Shown here piece after piece: positions 32,661 to 43,530 of a stretch of 64,000 nucleotides of DNA. Position 1 is the first letter of the stretch. Each line of letters begins with the position of its first letter. The notes beneath the pieces are model-generated. The model was not told the origin of the DNA, searched no databases, and worked only from the letters and a program-made list of their open reading frames with translations. Source of the DNA: Larix kaempferi. Lineage: Eukaryota > Streptophyta > Pinopsida > Pinales > Pinaceae. Both the position numbers and the translations under genes were made by a program. The DNA lies in NCBI GenBank assembly GCA_027924585.1, contig BSBM01000232.1:24277501-24341500 (forward strand). The letters are read 5' to 3'.

Positions 32661-34362
32661 ACAATTTCTAGGGTTTGTAGTGTTTCTTTAATTTATTGGT
32701 TATTGGTTTTGTTCCCTTTGGATATGATCAAAGGAGACCTTAAGTGAAACCCTCGACAACACCCATAATTTCATGAAAGAGAGGTTGAAGACTAAAATTT
32801 CTTAAGGTGTACTCCCTCCTAATTCAACTAATAATAAGAAGAGAATCATCAAATACTTGTAGATCATAAACCCCAAATTTTGGCTACAAGAGTTAATATT
32901 AGCCTGAGGGCCATCAATTCAACCTTGTTGTTGGATACTTGACCCATGCCTAGATAAGTTTGGAATGGATTCCCCTAGTTAATTTTTTTATAGATGCTTG
33001 AAAAACAACACATTAGTGCACTAGATTGAGTTGCTTAACCAAATATCTATTTTCAATAACTCTTTCTTCATTCTCTTTTCAATCCATGTATTGACTTTGA
33101 AAATAATTCTAATAAAATTATTATCAAGGAAAATAATTATTGATATACATAGGAGAAAATAGTATAATAAATCATATTTTCCTATTGAAATAATAGATGT
33201 CATATATAAAATAAGTTGAAGTTGTTTAGTTGAATATATCTTTTGAAATGAGAACATAGATCAAAATCATATTCACGCCTCTTCAGAGTACTTAATATCA
33301 ACATTATGCGGAATTAGGTTTTGGAACTTTCTTGTGAGAAATATAACACAATTTAAACCCTAATTCAGATTCATTTAGGGGCATCTACTTAAGGATTTCC
33401 TTGTTATGTTTTTGTATTTTGTTTTTAGCTGATATATGATTATATAGAAAGGCTTTAATTTTTGTCCTATTTTGTAAAAACAAAAACTAGAAAATCAAAT
33501 ATGATGTGATATTTTGTCGGCGTAGACATGAAACAAGAGACATAAAGTCTCATTTTGAGTTGTTAGAAGAGGTTTGAATTTAATTTAATTCAAGAAAATC
33601 TCTTTTTGAGACTTGAAAACATTAGTTTTTGCATGCCCCTTCATCGCAATCTTGATTCTCTTGGGATTTTCTACAAATTGTCGCATTGCAGAGTCCCTCT
33701 ATTGGCCATCAAATGGTTTATGTCTCTTAGTGATTAGATCTCTAAACTAAAGGTCTAAAATCTAGGTATGATTGATTTTAGAGGTCTAGGTGGTTTGTTG
33801 TCCTCCTCCATTCTTAATAAAATTGGAGATGGGCTAAAAATCCCCCCAAGTCTACCGAGGATTTGATTCTCAAGTTTTCATTAAAAAAAAATTATGTATG
33901 CAGGTACAACATTTGGTACTGCATTAAAAATTTAAATTTTGATTGGAGGGTGGGATTGGAGGTGTTGAATTAGTTAATACTGAAACATGGATATAAGCCA
34001 AATGGATGTCCATAGTAATAATTTTAACTATTCAATCCTTCCAATGTCAAGGTCAATGCCATCTATGCATTTAACTTTAAGCATGAAGATCTCTAAAGCC
34101 AACTTATTTGGGTTGTTCGATGCATTTATAATAATTTCATGCAAATTTGTAGTTGATTACAATATGTATACCTAAATTGTTGGAAACGTATCAAGATTCC
34201 TTCTAGGATTGTAGACTGACTTAAAGACACTTATTCTAAAGTTGTACAACATTATAGTGACATCACCACCATAGAAAGAGGTTCATGACGTGTGCAAAAA
34301 CTTTTATCAAATAAGGTTTTATTGCCTCTGAGATATTTTTCTCATCGAGTGATATACCAAGG
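32661..34362. other. No recognisable feature
   Basis: AT-rich sequence with only short open frames on both strands. I see no domain, repeat structure or RNA gene. Confidence 0.5.
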
Positions 34363-34700
34363 AAGGGTCAGTCGACCCTTCCTCCAACATAGAATTCCCA
34401 TGTAGGGAGAGCATGGATAAGGGTCAGTTGACCTTTCCTCAAACAAACTTCTTGAATAATGGAGATCCTTCAAAAGGGTAGGTCGACCCTTCCTCCAACA
34501 TAGTATACTCATGGAGGGGGATTACAAAGAATGGTCAATTGATCATTTCTTAATGATGGTTTTCTTATTGTGGGGTATCCAATAAAAAGATTGGCCAACC
34601 TTTCTTCAAGCATAGTATTCTCACAGAGAGGGAGCAGGTAGAAGGGTCAACCGAAAAACGGTATTCACGCCATCCAACATAATATTCTCATGGTGGGGGT
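34363..34700 (+). repeat. 56-bp tandem array with palindromic core, 6 units
   Basis: Units start at 34363, 34419, 34474, 34530, 34587 and 34642 (spacing 55-57). The best units read AAGGGTCAGTCGACCCTT, where AAGGGTC and GACCCTT are inverted repeats, followed by CCTCCAACATAG and CTCATGGAGGGGG. Later units are more diverged but keep the inverted core. Confidence 0.85.
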
Positions 34701-35294
34701 GCACATGATGGGTGTCTTACATACTAATAGACTTACTAACTATATAGACTCGTATTAATGGAAGATTCTATAATTACTACCTATTATTTGGCTTAAAATC
34801 AAATATAAATGTATACTCATCTTTTACAAAATAAATAAATCATTACATAGGACTTAGCCAGCTACTTATATCATGATGTATTTTTTCAAAAAGCACAAAC
34901 ACAAAAAGATAGATAAGACAAGAATCAATACTTGATTTATAGTGCAACATATTTGTTTCCAGATCACATAACACTATTTCCAATGTGCAATAATTTAAAT
35001 AGAAATTGTCCAAAACAAACCAATATGGAAGGTTCAAGACTTTAAACATCTCTCTGTAATGAAATCTAATTTTTTGACAATATACAAATGGAGATTACAT
35101 TTTATGAATGTTAACTTCTAATAAGCACCTTCTGCTACAAGGATCTTTACCCGATTTTTTAGGATCTCTTTGCAGATTACCTTAGTTAAGCCTTTCTTCT
35201 TCAAGATATCAAAGTTCCATACCCAAATCCTTCTGCACTCTATGAAATCTAAGCACTTTGTCCCTAGATAAGAACAAGCTCAACGGATGTATTC

Positions 35295-35924
35295 CAGTGT
35301 TGCAAACATCGGCCAAGAAATCACGGTTTTTGTTGCTCGCCGATTTTTTCTGAAGGTGATTTTGACTTTGTGGAGTGTGAAGAGCCTATTATGAAATTCA
35401 CCCTTGCAAAGCATTCTTACAGCACTAATTAATTAATTTCAGAGCATTCTTACAACACTAAATAATTAATTTATGTGCATTCTTATGGCACTAATTAATT
35501 AATTTCAAAGCATTCTTACAACATTAATTAATCCACCCTTGAAGAGCATTCAGTATCCTAGTCGAACTAATTAATTTCATTTATTATTATTATTGACTCA
35601 TGATGATCATGAGATACATTTGTTATAATTTTTTATGACTCAGGAGTTAGGATTTAGGACATTTAGGACACGATCCATTTTTTATGTGTGATGTATCTCT
35701 AGAGATCTTATATATCTTATATATTGGTTTTCTTTCCATATTCATGTGGCAATGTGTTTATTCGATGTTATTGTTGCTTTAGATGTTTAAAAAATTGAAA
35801 AAAATGAATATTTTTGTATTTTTTTAAGTTTGCCGATTTATTGCCGATGTGCTGCCGAGATATCCCAAAACGATGTTTCCTAGACCATGCCGATTTTTTC
35901 GTCGCGCCAATGTTTGCAACATTG
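35295..35924 (+). mobile_element. Non-autonomous hAT-type transposon (630 bp)
   Basis: The left end CAGTGTTGCAAACATCGGC and the reverse complement of the right end CAATGTTGCAAACATTGGC match at 17 of 19 positions. The element is flanked by ATGTATTC (35287-35294) and ATCTATTC (35925-35932), an 8-bp target duplication with one change. CA-starting terminal repeats with 8-bp duplications are the hAT signature. No transposase is encoded; movement would need one in trans. Subterminal copies of TGCCGA/TCGGCA-like motifs cluster at both ends. Confidence 0.88.
35411..35543 (+). repeat. 33-bp tandem repeat within the hAT element, 4 copies
   Basis: GCATTCTTACARCACTAATTAAT-type units start at 35411, 35444, 35477 and 35510; a further GCATT is at 35546. 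Confidence 0.88.
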
Positions 35925-35932
35925 ATCTATTC

Positions 35933-37358
35933 CTTCAGATTTGGAGAACTGAAGTATTTTATCTTCTTTAATTTCAGTAAGAATTGAAGCTCATAAAGAA
36001 ATACAAAATGCTTGGCCTTAATGATTGAGTTTTTATGGTTGACTGTAGTGGGCTCTCACACTCGCAGAATTTGAAAGTACATTCAAGTCTATACAAAAAC
36101 CATTTTCTAAAGTATATTCTCAAATAGTTTGATTGGAATAAATGTTTAAGGTCTTTTTCTGTTATTAATACTGATTGTCACAAAGCCTAGATGAATAGTT
36201 CTTTCGTTAGCCTCCCTCCACTGCCAGAGCAATGCATGGCAGTATGAATGTGTTCAAATTTATTCTAATGCTTAAAGAATGAACCTCTTTTGGAGATTAT
36301 TTTATTTATTCTAGAATCTAGACCTTATCTAGATTAAATAATTACATGGTTTCAGATTTTGAATGGTTTTGAATGAACTCATGGTTTCATATTTTGAATG
36401 GTTTTGAATGAACTCATGGTTTCAGATTTTAGGTCTTCTCTAGATACAATGAATCCAGGGTTTCATATTTTGGTCCTCCCTAGATAGATTGTATGAATTC
36501 ATAGTTTCAGACTGAATTGTCCAAATAGTTTTTTCCAGTGTTGATTTTTGAATGATTTATTTATTTTTATTCAACTTCCGCCTCATGTGTTGTTATTAAG
36601 TGCATTGGAGATGCACTGTAGAAAATACAACATTAATTTATGGCCTTTCATATTAGCTACAACATTTTCTCTATGGTGGTTGTTTGTGCTAGAAATTGTC
36701 CCTAGACTGCAAAGGGTACAAGCTAGAACAATCTCAATAAAACTTAAAGGAAAATGAACTTGTTTTTGTAATTTTGTTTGAAGGAATCATTCACAAGAAG
36801 GGAAGCAATTAAATATCAAACATATGCAATCACTAATCATAAAGAAATCTTGAAAACCTGAAGTGTAAAGATAATAAATATAAATATAAACCATAAACAT
36901 GCATTCAATAAGAATCCAGCTCTGTCCACAAATTCATAAGCATTTACAAGACAAATACTTTTATCCAGAAATGAAATTATCAATCAGGTGGTTAAACAAA
37001 CCATAAACATAAACCAGAATTAAGAGTCAATAGATTGGCTTATATAATATATCCAGATCAATCTTCAGTCTTCAAAACACTTACATGAGAGTTACTGTAT
37101 ATGTCTAAATGCAGATAGAATCATCAATCCTATAGCCCTTCTCCTGAACAAAAATCAACCCCCATCGTGTATCTATTTCTTTCTTTTATAATTACAAAAT
37201 CAAGTAGTTTCATAACCACCTCTTTAATCAGTTACATTTAGAAGTTACATGAACTAACATTCGAATGACTAAAGACTACTTAACCAAAAGTAACTTCTAA
37301 CAACTAGGAACAAGATGAAATGTAACAATACTTGGACAGTTGTGCAATTAGGTGGCAA
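35933..37358. other. No gene seen; one short tandem repeat
   Basis: A 35-bp unit (ATGGTTTCAGATTTTGAATG and on) repeats at 36346, 36381 and partly 36416. Otherwise AT-rich sequence without recognisable coding or structure. Confidence 0.5.
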
Positions 37359-39144
37359 CTAGAACTGTTTAGCAGCTTCTGCTAACATAGTTATTCCCTC
37401 CAATGCATGAGATCTCTTAACATGACGAGTCTGTTCTATCTCCATGCCTCGAACCTTGTTTGATAATACCTTATTCTACTTGTTCAAAATTTTAATCTGC
37501 TTAGTCAATTCTTTAGCTTGTATCTTTGCATGTCCTTTTCTTCTTAAAGCTTCCTTAGCCACTGAAATTAATTCCTGGTAATGAGCATTTATATCTTCAA
37601 GATCCTCTCTCAGCCTTTTATTTGTTGTCATGAGTCTCTCATTTGATTCACTCAGAAATCTAACCTGTGTCTTATGCTGCGATAATGATTTCTTCATATT
37701 TTCTATCTCAGAATCCATTTGAACACGTCCATGCAATGTTGAATCCTGATATGAGAGCAATGGGATATCTAATTTATTGAAAATTAGGTCTTCCTCATAC
37801 TTATTTCTCGTTGTTGCTTCTGACAATGGAGTTTTTGAACACATGCCTTGTTCAAAACTAGGAATGATTTCTTCTTCTACAACTTCATCACAGTCTTTGA
37901 TTATTTCTGATATCATTACATGATCTTCCTCTGTGGCTGTTTGAACCTGCTGTAATTTTAGTTCTTTCTTATTATCTCCATCTTCTTCCCCTGAAGAATC
38001 CTGGATAATGGTCATCTTCTCCTTGTCTAACTTAGGGTTAAAAATCCTCCTCATGTTCAACCTAAGTTTATTCGTGGCTCTGGTTTTAGGTCGTCATTTA
38101 GGTTTTTCGAGGTCAACCAAAGACTTCACATCAACTTTAAAATTTGGAACATGAAAGCTCTTTTCCTTGATATTATCAGTAAGAGTATTTAATGCTGAGC
38201 TTCCTTCTTCAAAAATGCAACTGTGTATTTCCTCCTTTGAACTAGCATCTTCTTCCTTATTCGAAACAACATTGTTTTCAACTGTATCATCCTCATGAAT
38301 ATGTTTATGGTCTTCTTCAGACACATGTTCTTGCTCTGCACCATCAGGCTTCATAACTTCTTCCTGTAGGTTGTCCTTCTGCAAACTACCTCTTGATGTG
38401 TCCTCAACTACATCTCTTTTGAATTTTTTAACAAAACTAGATTGCTTGTTGGGCAGAGGTTTCTTTCTAGGTTCATCTTCATCTATTTTAAACCCTGACC
38501 AAAACAAAAAAATGTTGCCATTTTCGATTCTTCTTTTGCAACTTTGTCAAAACAATCAGTTTGACCAAACCATGATGAAACAATCACTGGTTTGTATGAT
38601 TAGCATGACCCTTAACCCTATTCGACATCTTCTGAAGACTTCTGAACAGAAAAAATGGCAAATTCATCTTGGATTGTTGATTTAAATGAAGAAGAAACCT
38701 AATGTGGTATTTAAAAACTAATGCAAACCTTCCCTCACATGTGAGGTAGCTTTGCACGATCCCAATGACCTCCTTCCACTCTAGTTTGAAGTTGCTTAAA
38801 TGAACCCCCTTGCTCCAATCAAGGAATTCACATCCTGGTAGCAGAAACATGCTGGGATCAAACTCAAAAGGAATTTTCTTAAACCAACATTCTCCTTCAA
38901 TGGGGACACCAGTAGCTTCAGCAATTAACGCCTCTGTCAATTCAAACTTCAATGTATCAAAGCTAACACTAAAATTGGTCATATTCTGAGCAAATGCGTG
39001 GGTAACATCTACATTGAAACCTACAATTCTCTCAAAGAAATTAAACCACCCGACCGCCTTGAATAACGCTGCACACTCAGGAAAATTCGTTGCCCAACTA
39101 GTATCTATTGGCTCAAATCGGCATAACTTTCCACCCTTGCCCAT
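37359..39144 (-). pseudogene. Repeat-associated plant protein, broken ORF
   Basis: Reading the minus strand from ATG 39144, a frame of about 590 codons can be followed to a TAG at 37359-37361. It is interrupted by TGA at 38584, a one-base shift in a T run near 38510, TGA at 38094 and TAG at 37476. The N-terminal part (about 190 residues) has WATNFPECAALFKAVGW, TEALIAEATGVPIEGE.WFK and LTCEGRFALVFKYHIRFLLHL. After the first stop it continues LFHHGLVKLIVLTKLQKKNRKW. The middle is acidic, the C-terminus a coiled coil. I believe it belongs to an uncharacterised family common near plant retroelements, but cannot name it. A decayed host gene is the alternative. Confidence 0.62.
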
Positions 39145-40301
39145 GTTTTTTGCAGTTAATCACCGACTGGTTTCTTGAAGACGAACAAAATCAAAAGCTT
39201 TAACAAATCTCAGAATACATGGTCTCCCCTGTCTTCAACGTCTTTGGTGATGAATCATCATGAACTTGACAGATGTTATGATATAGGAAACAACTTCCTC
39301 GAGGTCTTCGATCATCATAATAACAAGGTGCTAACACTTACTATGAATAAACCATGATCTTCCATCATTTCGGATTCCAACAGCACTTTTATATATACAA
39401 CATAGTAGCTATGCTGCGGGAATGCTTTTTATATGAAAACTCTTGCAAAATCTCAACATAAGATTAGATTTTCAACATAGGAATTAGGCTAAGTATTAAT
39501 AAGTGCCTGAAAACTTTAAAATGAAATGAAACATTAATAAGCCAACATATATAACATAAAATAAAAGTAAAATAAAGCAATAAAATAATTCTCATGCAAT
39601 AAAAAGTAATAAAAAACTAAACTAAAAGCAAAATAAGAAACAATAGGAAAATGAGAAACTAAGAAAAGATTTAAAAAGGACTAGGTACAATTCCAGTCCT
39701 AACAGTGGTAATACAATATGGGAATCCTTGTTTATTAGAATTTAGAATACTAAGTTTCAACAATTAGCTCTTCTTTTCAATATGGTCTTCTTACATTAAC
39801 TCACTTTTATCGGCGTACCTTTCACCTTTGGGCAGCGTACCTTTGCACCTTCGGGGAAAATTGCTAGTTCTAATAATATCATAAAACAAATGTATGTGTA
39901 TCAAATTCAATCCTTATCCAACAACCACAAGGATAACATGATATAATGTGGAAATTGTTTCTTGAAGTCCAAATGACAACACAAAACTATGAACCAGGCA
40001 GCAGTTATCAATAGCTGGTGGTAACCTGTTTGCATCTCCGCAGACATCATTATGAGCATGCCACATTTAAAGCAATGGCTTACTGTACTCACGAATACAC
40101 AGAAACATCACATTCATGACTTGATTTCTTGAAGATTGCAAGACATTTCAAGTATTGGAAGTGCGCAACCAATTTACAAATTGATAGATTACATGATGTG
40201 ATGTGATGAACTAGACAGTTGTGAGAATTAGTTGTGCCAATGCCAATTCTTGTCCGTTCTTTGTCTCCTCCACACCTTTCCTTTTGTTTCTCATGATTAG
40301 A
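39145..40301. other. Intergenic region downstream of the GTPase gene
   Basis: A/T-rich with short open frames only. It would contain the 3' untranslated region of the minus-strand GTPase gene (just below 40302). I see no other feature. Confidence 0.5.
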
Positions 40302-40991
40302 TTAGGGAACAGAACTTTCATTTTCTGATAACTGATGAACAAGGATGTCATGGACTCTCTTTTTTAGCTGTACGTGTCCAAAACAAGCAAACAAACAGTC
40401 TTAGTCAAACAAACAGTTGTGTTACATGATAGAAGTTTGTTCCAAACAGGAAGGCAAGAGGGAGAGGGAGAATGTACAAAAATAAAGCACCTCATCAACT
40501 CCTTGGTTGGTCTTGATAGAGACATGAAGCGCACCCTCTGGTCCAGAAGCTTCATAATATTCTTCTGCAGTATAAGCACCACTGAACTGCGATAATAAAT
40601 CGGCTTTGGAAACAACATCTATCCATAGTCGATCCCCAAATCTTTCCCTTATTTCATTGTAAATAAAAAACTGCATTCCATTCAAAAGATAGAGTGACAG
40701 AAAATGAAATGAAATGTAAGTAATAACTAATAAGACTTGGAATCTGGCTAAAAAATTGATGAGTAAGCGTGTACAGTATATAACTAGGGTGCCAAATAAG
40801 CCACGCAAATACAACTCAACATAAAAAAGTCGTTGCTTCTACTTGTCATATGTATCAAATTACTGAAAACAAACGCACCTGATCTGAAACAGATGTCCCA
40901 CAATCACCAGAAAGATCATGAACAAACATTACTGCTGATGGTAAGTGGGAGAGAGCAGCAATTGTCAACTTCTCCAAATTGTTTCTGTCCT
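40302..40991 (-). CDS. NOG1-like GTPase, last three exons
   Basis: Three exons join in phase on the minus strand: 40991-40879 (113 bp), 40670-40491 (180 bp) and 40367-40302 (66 bp, stop TAA). Acceptors are TGCAG, TGCAG and TACAG; donors CAG|GTGCGT and GAG|GTGCTT; introns are 208 and 123 bp. The protein reads (E)DRNNLEKLTIAALSHLP, VHDLSGDCGTS, EIRERFGDRLWIDVVSKADLL and a C-terminal ELKKRVHDILVHQLSENE. This matches the part after the G3 motif of the NOG1 family, including VVSKADLL as the G4 base-recognition motif (Ser replacing the usual Asn). NOG1 proteins act in 60S ribosome assembly; a plant organelle-directed relative is known and may be closer. Exons for G1-G3 must lie above 40991 but were not found. 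No lesion is visible. Confidence 0.8.
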
Positions 40992-42897
40992 CTGCACAAG
41001 AAGATTGATAAGTATTATGTGATTACTACAATTTGTTATTTGATAATTTCAAACAAAATACAACTCTAAGGAGGTGTACATATGAGATGACTTTCAGGAA
41101 AATAGCTTGAGCACTGTACAATCAAGCCAAAGTTCTTTAAATAAGGAGCAGCTTACGTGGGCAGTTACTTACGATATTTGAAAAAGGAAATTACAAAGGG
41201 GCAGGGGTGCCAAGATTAATTCAATTATCATTTATTAGAGGAGCCCTCCAATACTGTCAAAACCTGTTACATACAAGAAATGAAGGAAAACAGATGCCAG
41301 TACTATAAAAGGGGGTCATTGTCTAAAGTTTATGCAAAACACACCTTTTCCCACCACCCTCACCAGAATCCATCAAAAAAAGAAAATTCCTTCTTCTGAT
41401 CAATCCAGTGCATTTCAGGTTTTTTGGGGTTCTAGGTTGATTCGGAGATGGTCAGAACCCTTGGGGAATGGTAGAACCATGAGAGGAACCACAATTTCTG
41501 CTAGAATCCATTGCTGGAAAATGGTCCATTTTAAAATAATATTTAGCCCACTCCGAGAAAGGGCAGTATTTGCTGGCCATTAGGTTGTCAAAGGAGAGAT
41601 ACACAATCATAAGCATAAAGGACAGAGAGCTCTTGAAAAGAACTCTGATTAACATTGAAAATATCTCTGTCAAGCCTACCACGTGTTGGGCATTTGATTG
41701 GAAGAAAACAGAAAGCTCTTCCATGATCACAATTGCTGTGAACTCTCCCAATCTAGACAAATCTAGGAAAGATGCAAGTTAAATTTTGCATTGCATAACC
41801 TAATCTCCCACAACATCAAAGTTTAAATTAGTGTGATGTCAATTATTACTGCCATTTTAGTAAGATGCATTTGCTTAATTATAAGGAATGTTAAAGAGAA
41901 ATCTTGTAAGGAGGCGAGATTATTGCAGAGTGCAGTCTGAAATTTTTACACCTTTGTTGCATGGCTGTGCCCCTGCTACCCCCTCTTCCACTATATATGA
42001 ACAGTTCGGAGCGCTTCAACTCACTCTGTTTTAACTTTTAAGTGTCAAGCCAGGTTGTCTCGCAGGTCCAAGTCAAAACCAGCGAGTTTTCTAACACTAA
42101 TACATACATATAACATATACAAATACATATATTTGAAGTATTTCTTTACCACTGTTGAACAATATTTCAATATGGCAGGGTAATAAGGGTAATTTTGTGT
42201 AAATGAAATTAGACTAAAAATGTTACATAAAGACTACAATAAGTTAAATTGTTTATCGAAATTGAGGATACATAGTTATGAAACAAAACACCAACAGAAA
42301 CTCCTTTTATATTGTCTATACATACCTAACATCTTCAATCTTATTTATGCCTCCAAGTCTTTGGGGAACACTACATATATCACAGAACAGTTGCACTAAT
42401 TACTTGTACAACATTTTAAAGTTCTCATTAGTCAATATCACTGTTACACCTCATATTGTATGAAGTTTCACGTTGTGATTTTCATCACATTGATGGGAAT
42501 GGTAGCTGGTACCTTTGTAGCACAGGATGGACTTGGGGGCATATACATCTTCATAAAATCTTTCACCGTCTCTTCACATTTTTTATGGAGATCTTTGGTG
42601 GAGGTTGCTTCAACTACATATCATGTATCTTCAGCTTGTTGGAGGCACTTTTCTTTGGTTTATCATTGATGGAGAGATCACCTTGTTATTTCCCCCTTCT
42701 CATGATGTTCTAATCACTACTCTCACTTGGTCATTTTTTCCATGGAAAAAATCATATTTTTATTACTGAGCTGGAAAGAAAAATACATTCTTCATGTGCA
42801 GCTGCACCAAAGCAAAAATTCTGCCACCTTTTTCCCCCAGTCCTCATACTATTTATCAACTTATCAAACCGTAAAATAGTTATAACTATACCAGCCC
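40992..42897. other. Probable intron or 5' flank of the GTPase gene
   Basis: No exon with P-loop or G3 motif is recognisable on the minus strand. Two plus-strand open frames (41332-41580, 41570-41779) and a minus-strand stretch around 42480-42610 have no known domain. If the gene is intact this is intron. Confidence 0.4.
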
Positions 42898-43119
42898 GTA
42901 GCTAATCAGTGCAACTGTTCCAAATTGAAAATTTGAAATTTTATGATTGTCCAGAACTAAAACAAGCAGCAGTATAATCTAAGAGGCAAATACAGGTAAT
43001 AAGAACCCATGGCTGATTAGGACGACTATTCCAGATTGAAAATTTGAAAATTTATGACTGTCCAGAACTAAAACGACAGCACTATAATCTAAGAGACAAA
43101 TACAGGTTTTAAAAACAAG
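42898..43119 (-). repeat. 111-bp tandem duplication in LINE 3' region
   Basis: Two copies share ATTGAAAATTTGAAA, TGTCCAGAACTAAAAC and TATAATCTAAGAG, with starts 111 bases apart (42898 and 43009). They lie just downstream of the LINE RNase H on the minus strand, so they are probably its 3' untranslated region. Confidence 0.8.
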
Positions 43120-43207
43120 TGAAGATAGTATTCATATAGTTGTCCGAGTCTCAGATGAAGTGTCCCCATTAGTTTCCAGAAAATCTTACTCGTCAGGCAC
43201 TAAGAAG

Positions 43208-43530
43208 AGACTTACTTTAGAGAGGCCATCAGCCATCTTGTTTAGTTCTGGGAATACATGAGATATAGTGAGCCTGGTGAATACAGAGGTAATCTCCTAT
43301 AGGTGATTTGCAACCACAGATAGGTCAATATTGTAAATGTGTTGGGAACCTTGCATCCACATCACCACCAAAGAAGAATCTCCATAGACTTGGAGCTCTC
43401 TTATCTCACTATCATAAGCTTTTCTCGGCAGAGTTTTTAATGCCAGCAGCTCTGCAATATTGTTCAACTCCCTTCCTGTGTTCCCTTTGAAGGAAATGTA
43501 GTGAGTTTCTGAGAAATAGAGAATGCTGCC
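43208..43530 (-). pseudogene. LINE RNase H domain, C-terminal part
   Basis: Minus-strand translation reads GSILYFSETHYISFKGNTGRELNNIAELLALK, then ELQVYGDSSLVVMWMQG and LNKMADGLSKV. These are the second to fourth acidic motifs (Glu, Asp, Asp) of the RNase H domain at the end of plant L1-type ORF2. One TAG interrupts it near 43301. The start of this domain lies beyond the 2.2-kb insertion, at 45703-45760. RNase H removes element RNA after reverse transcription. Confidence 0.8.

Noticed and set aside
34363-34700. CRISPR-like array
   Set aside because: Unit length is regular but there are no identical repeats with unique spacers; it is a plain degenerate tandem repeat in a plant genome.
41332-41782. 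Two overlapping plus-strand open frames
   Set aside because: No known domain, frames change midway and start codons are not convincing; left as unassigned sequence.
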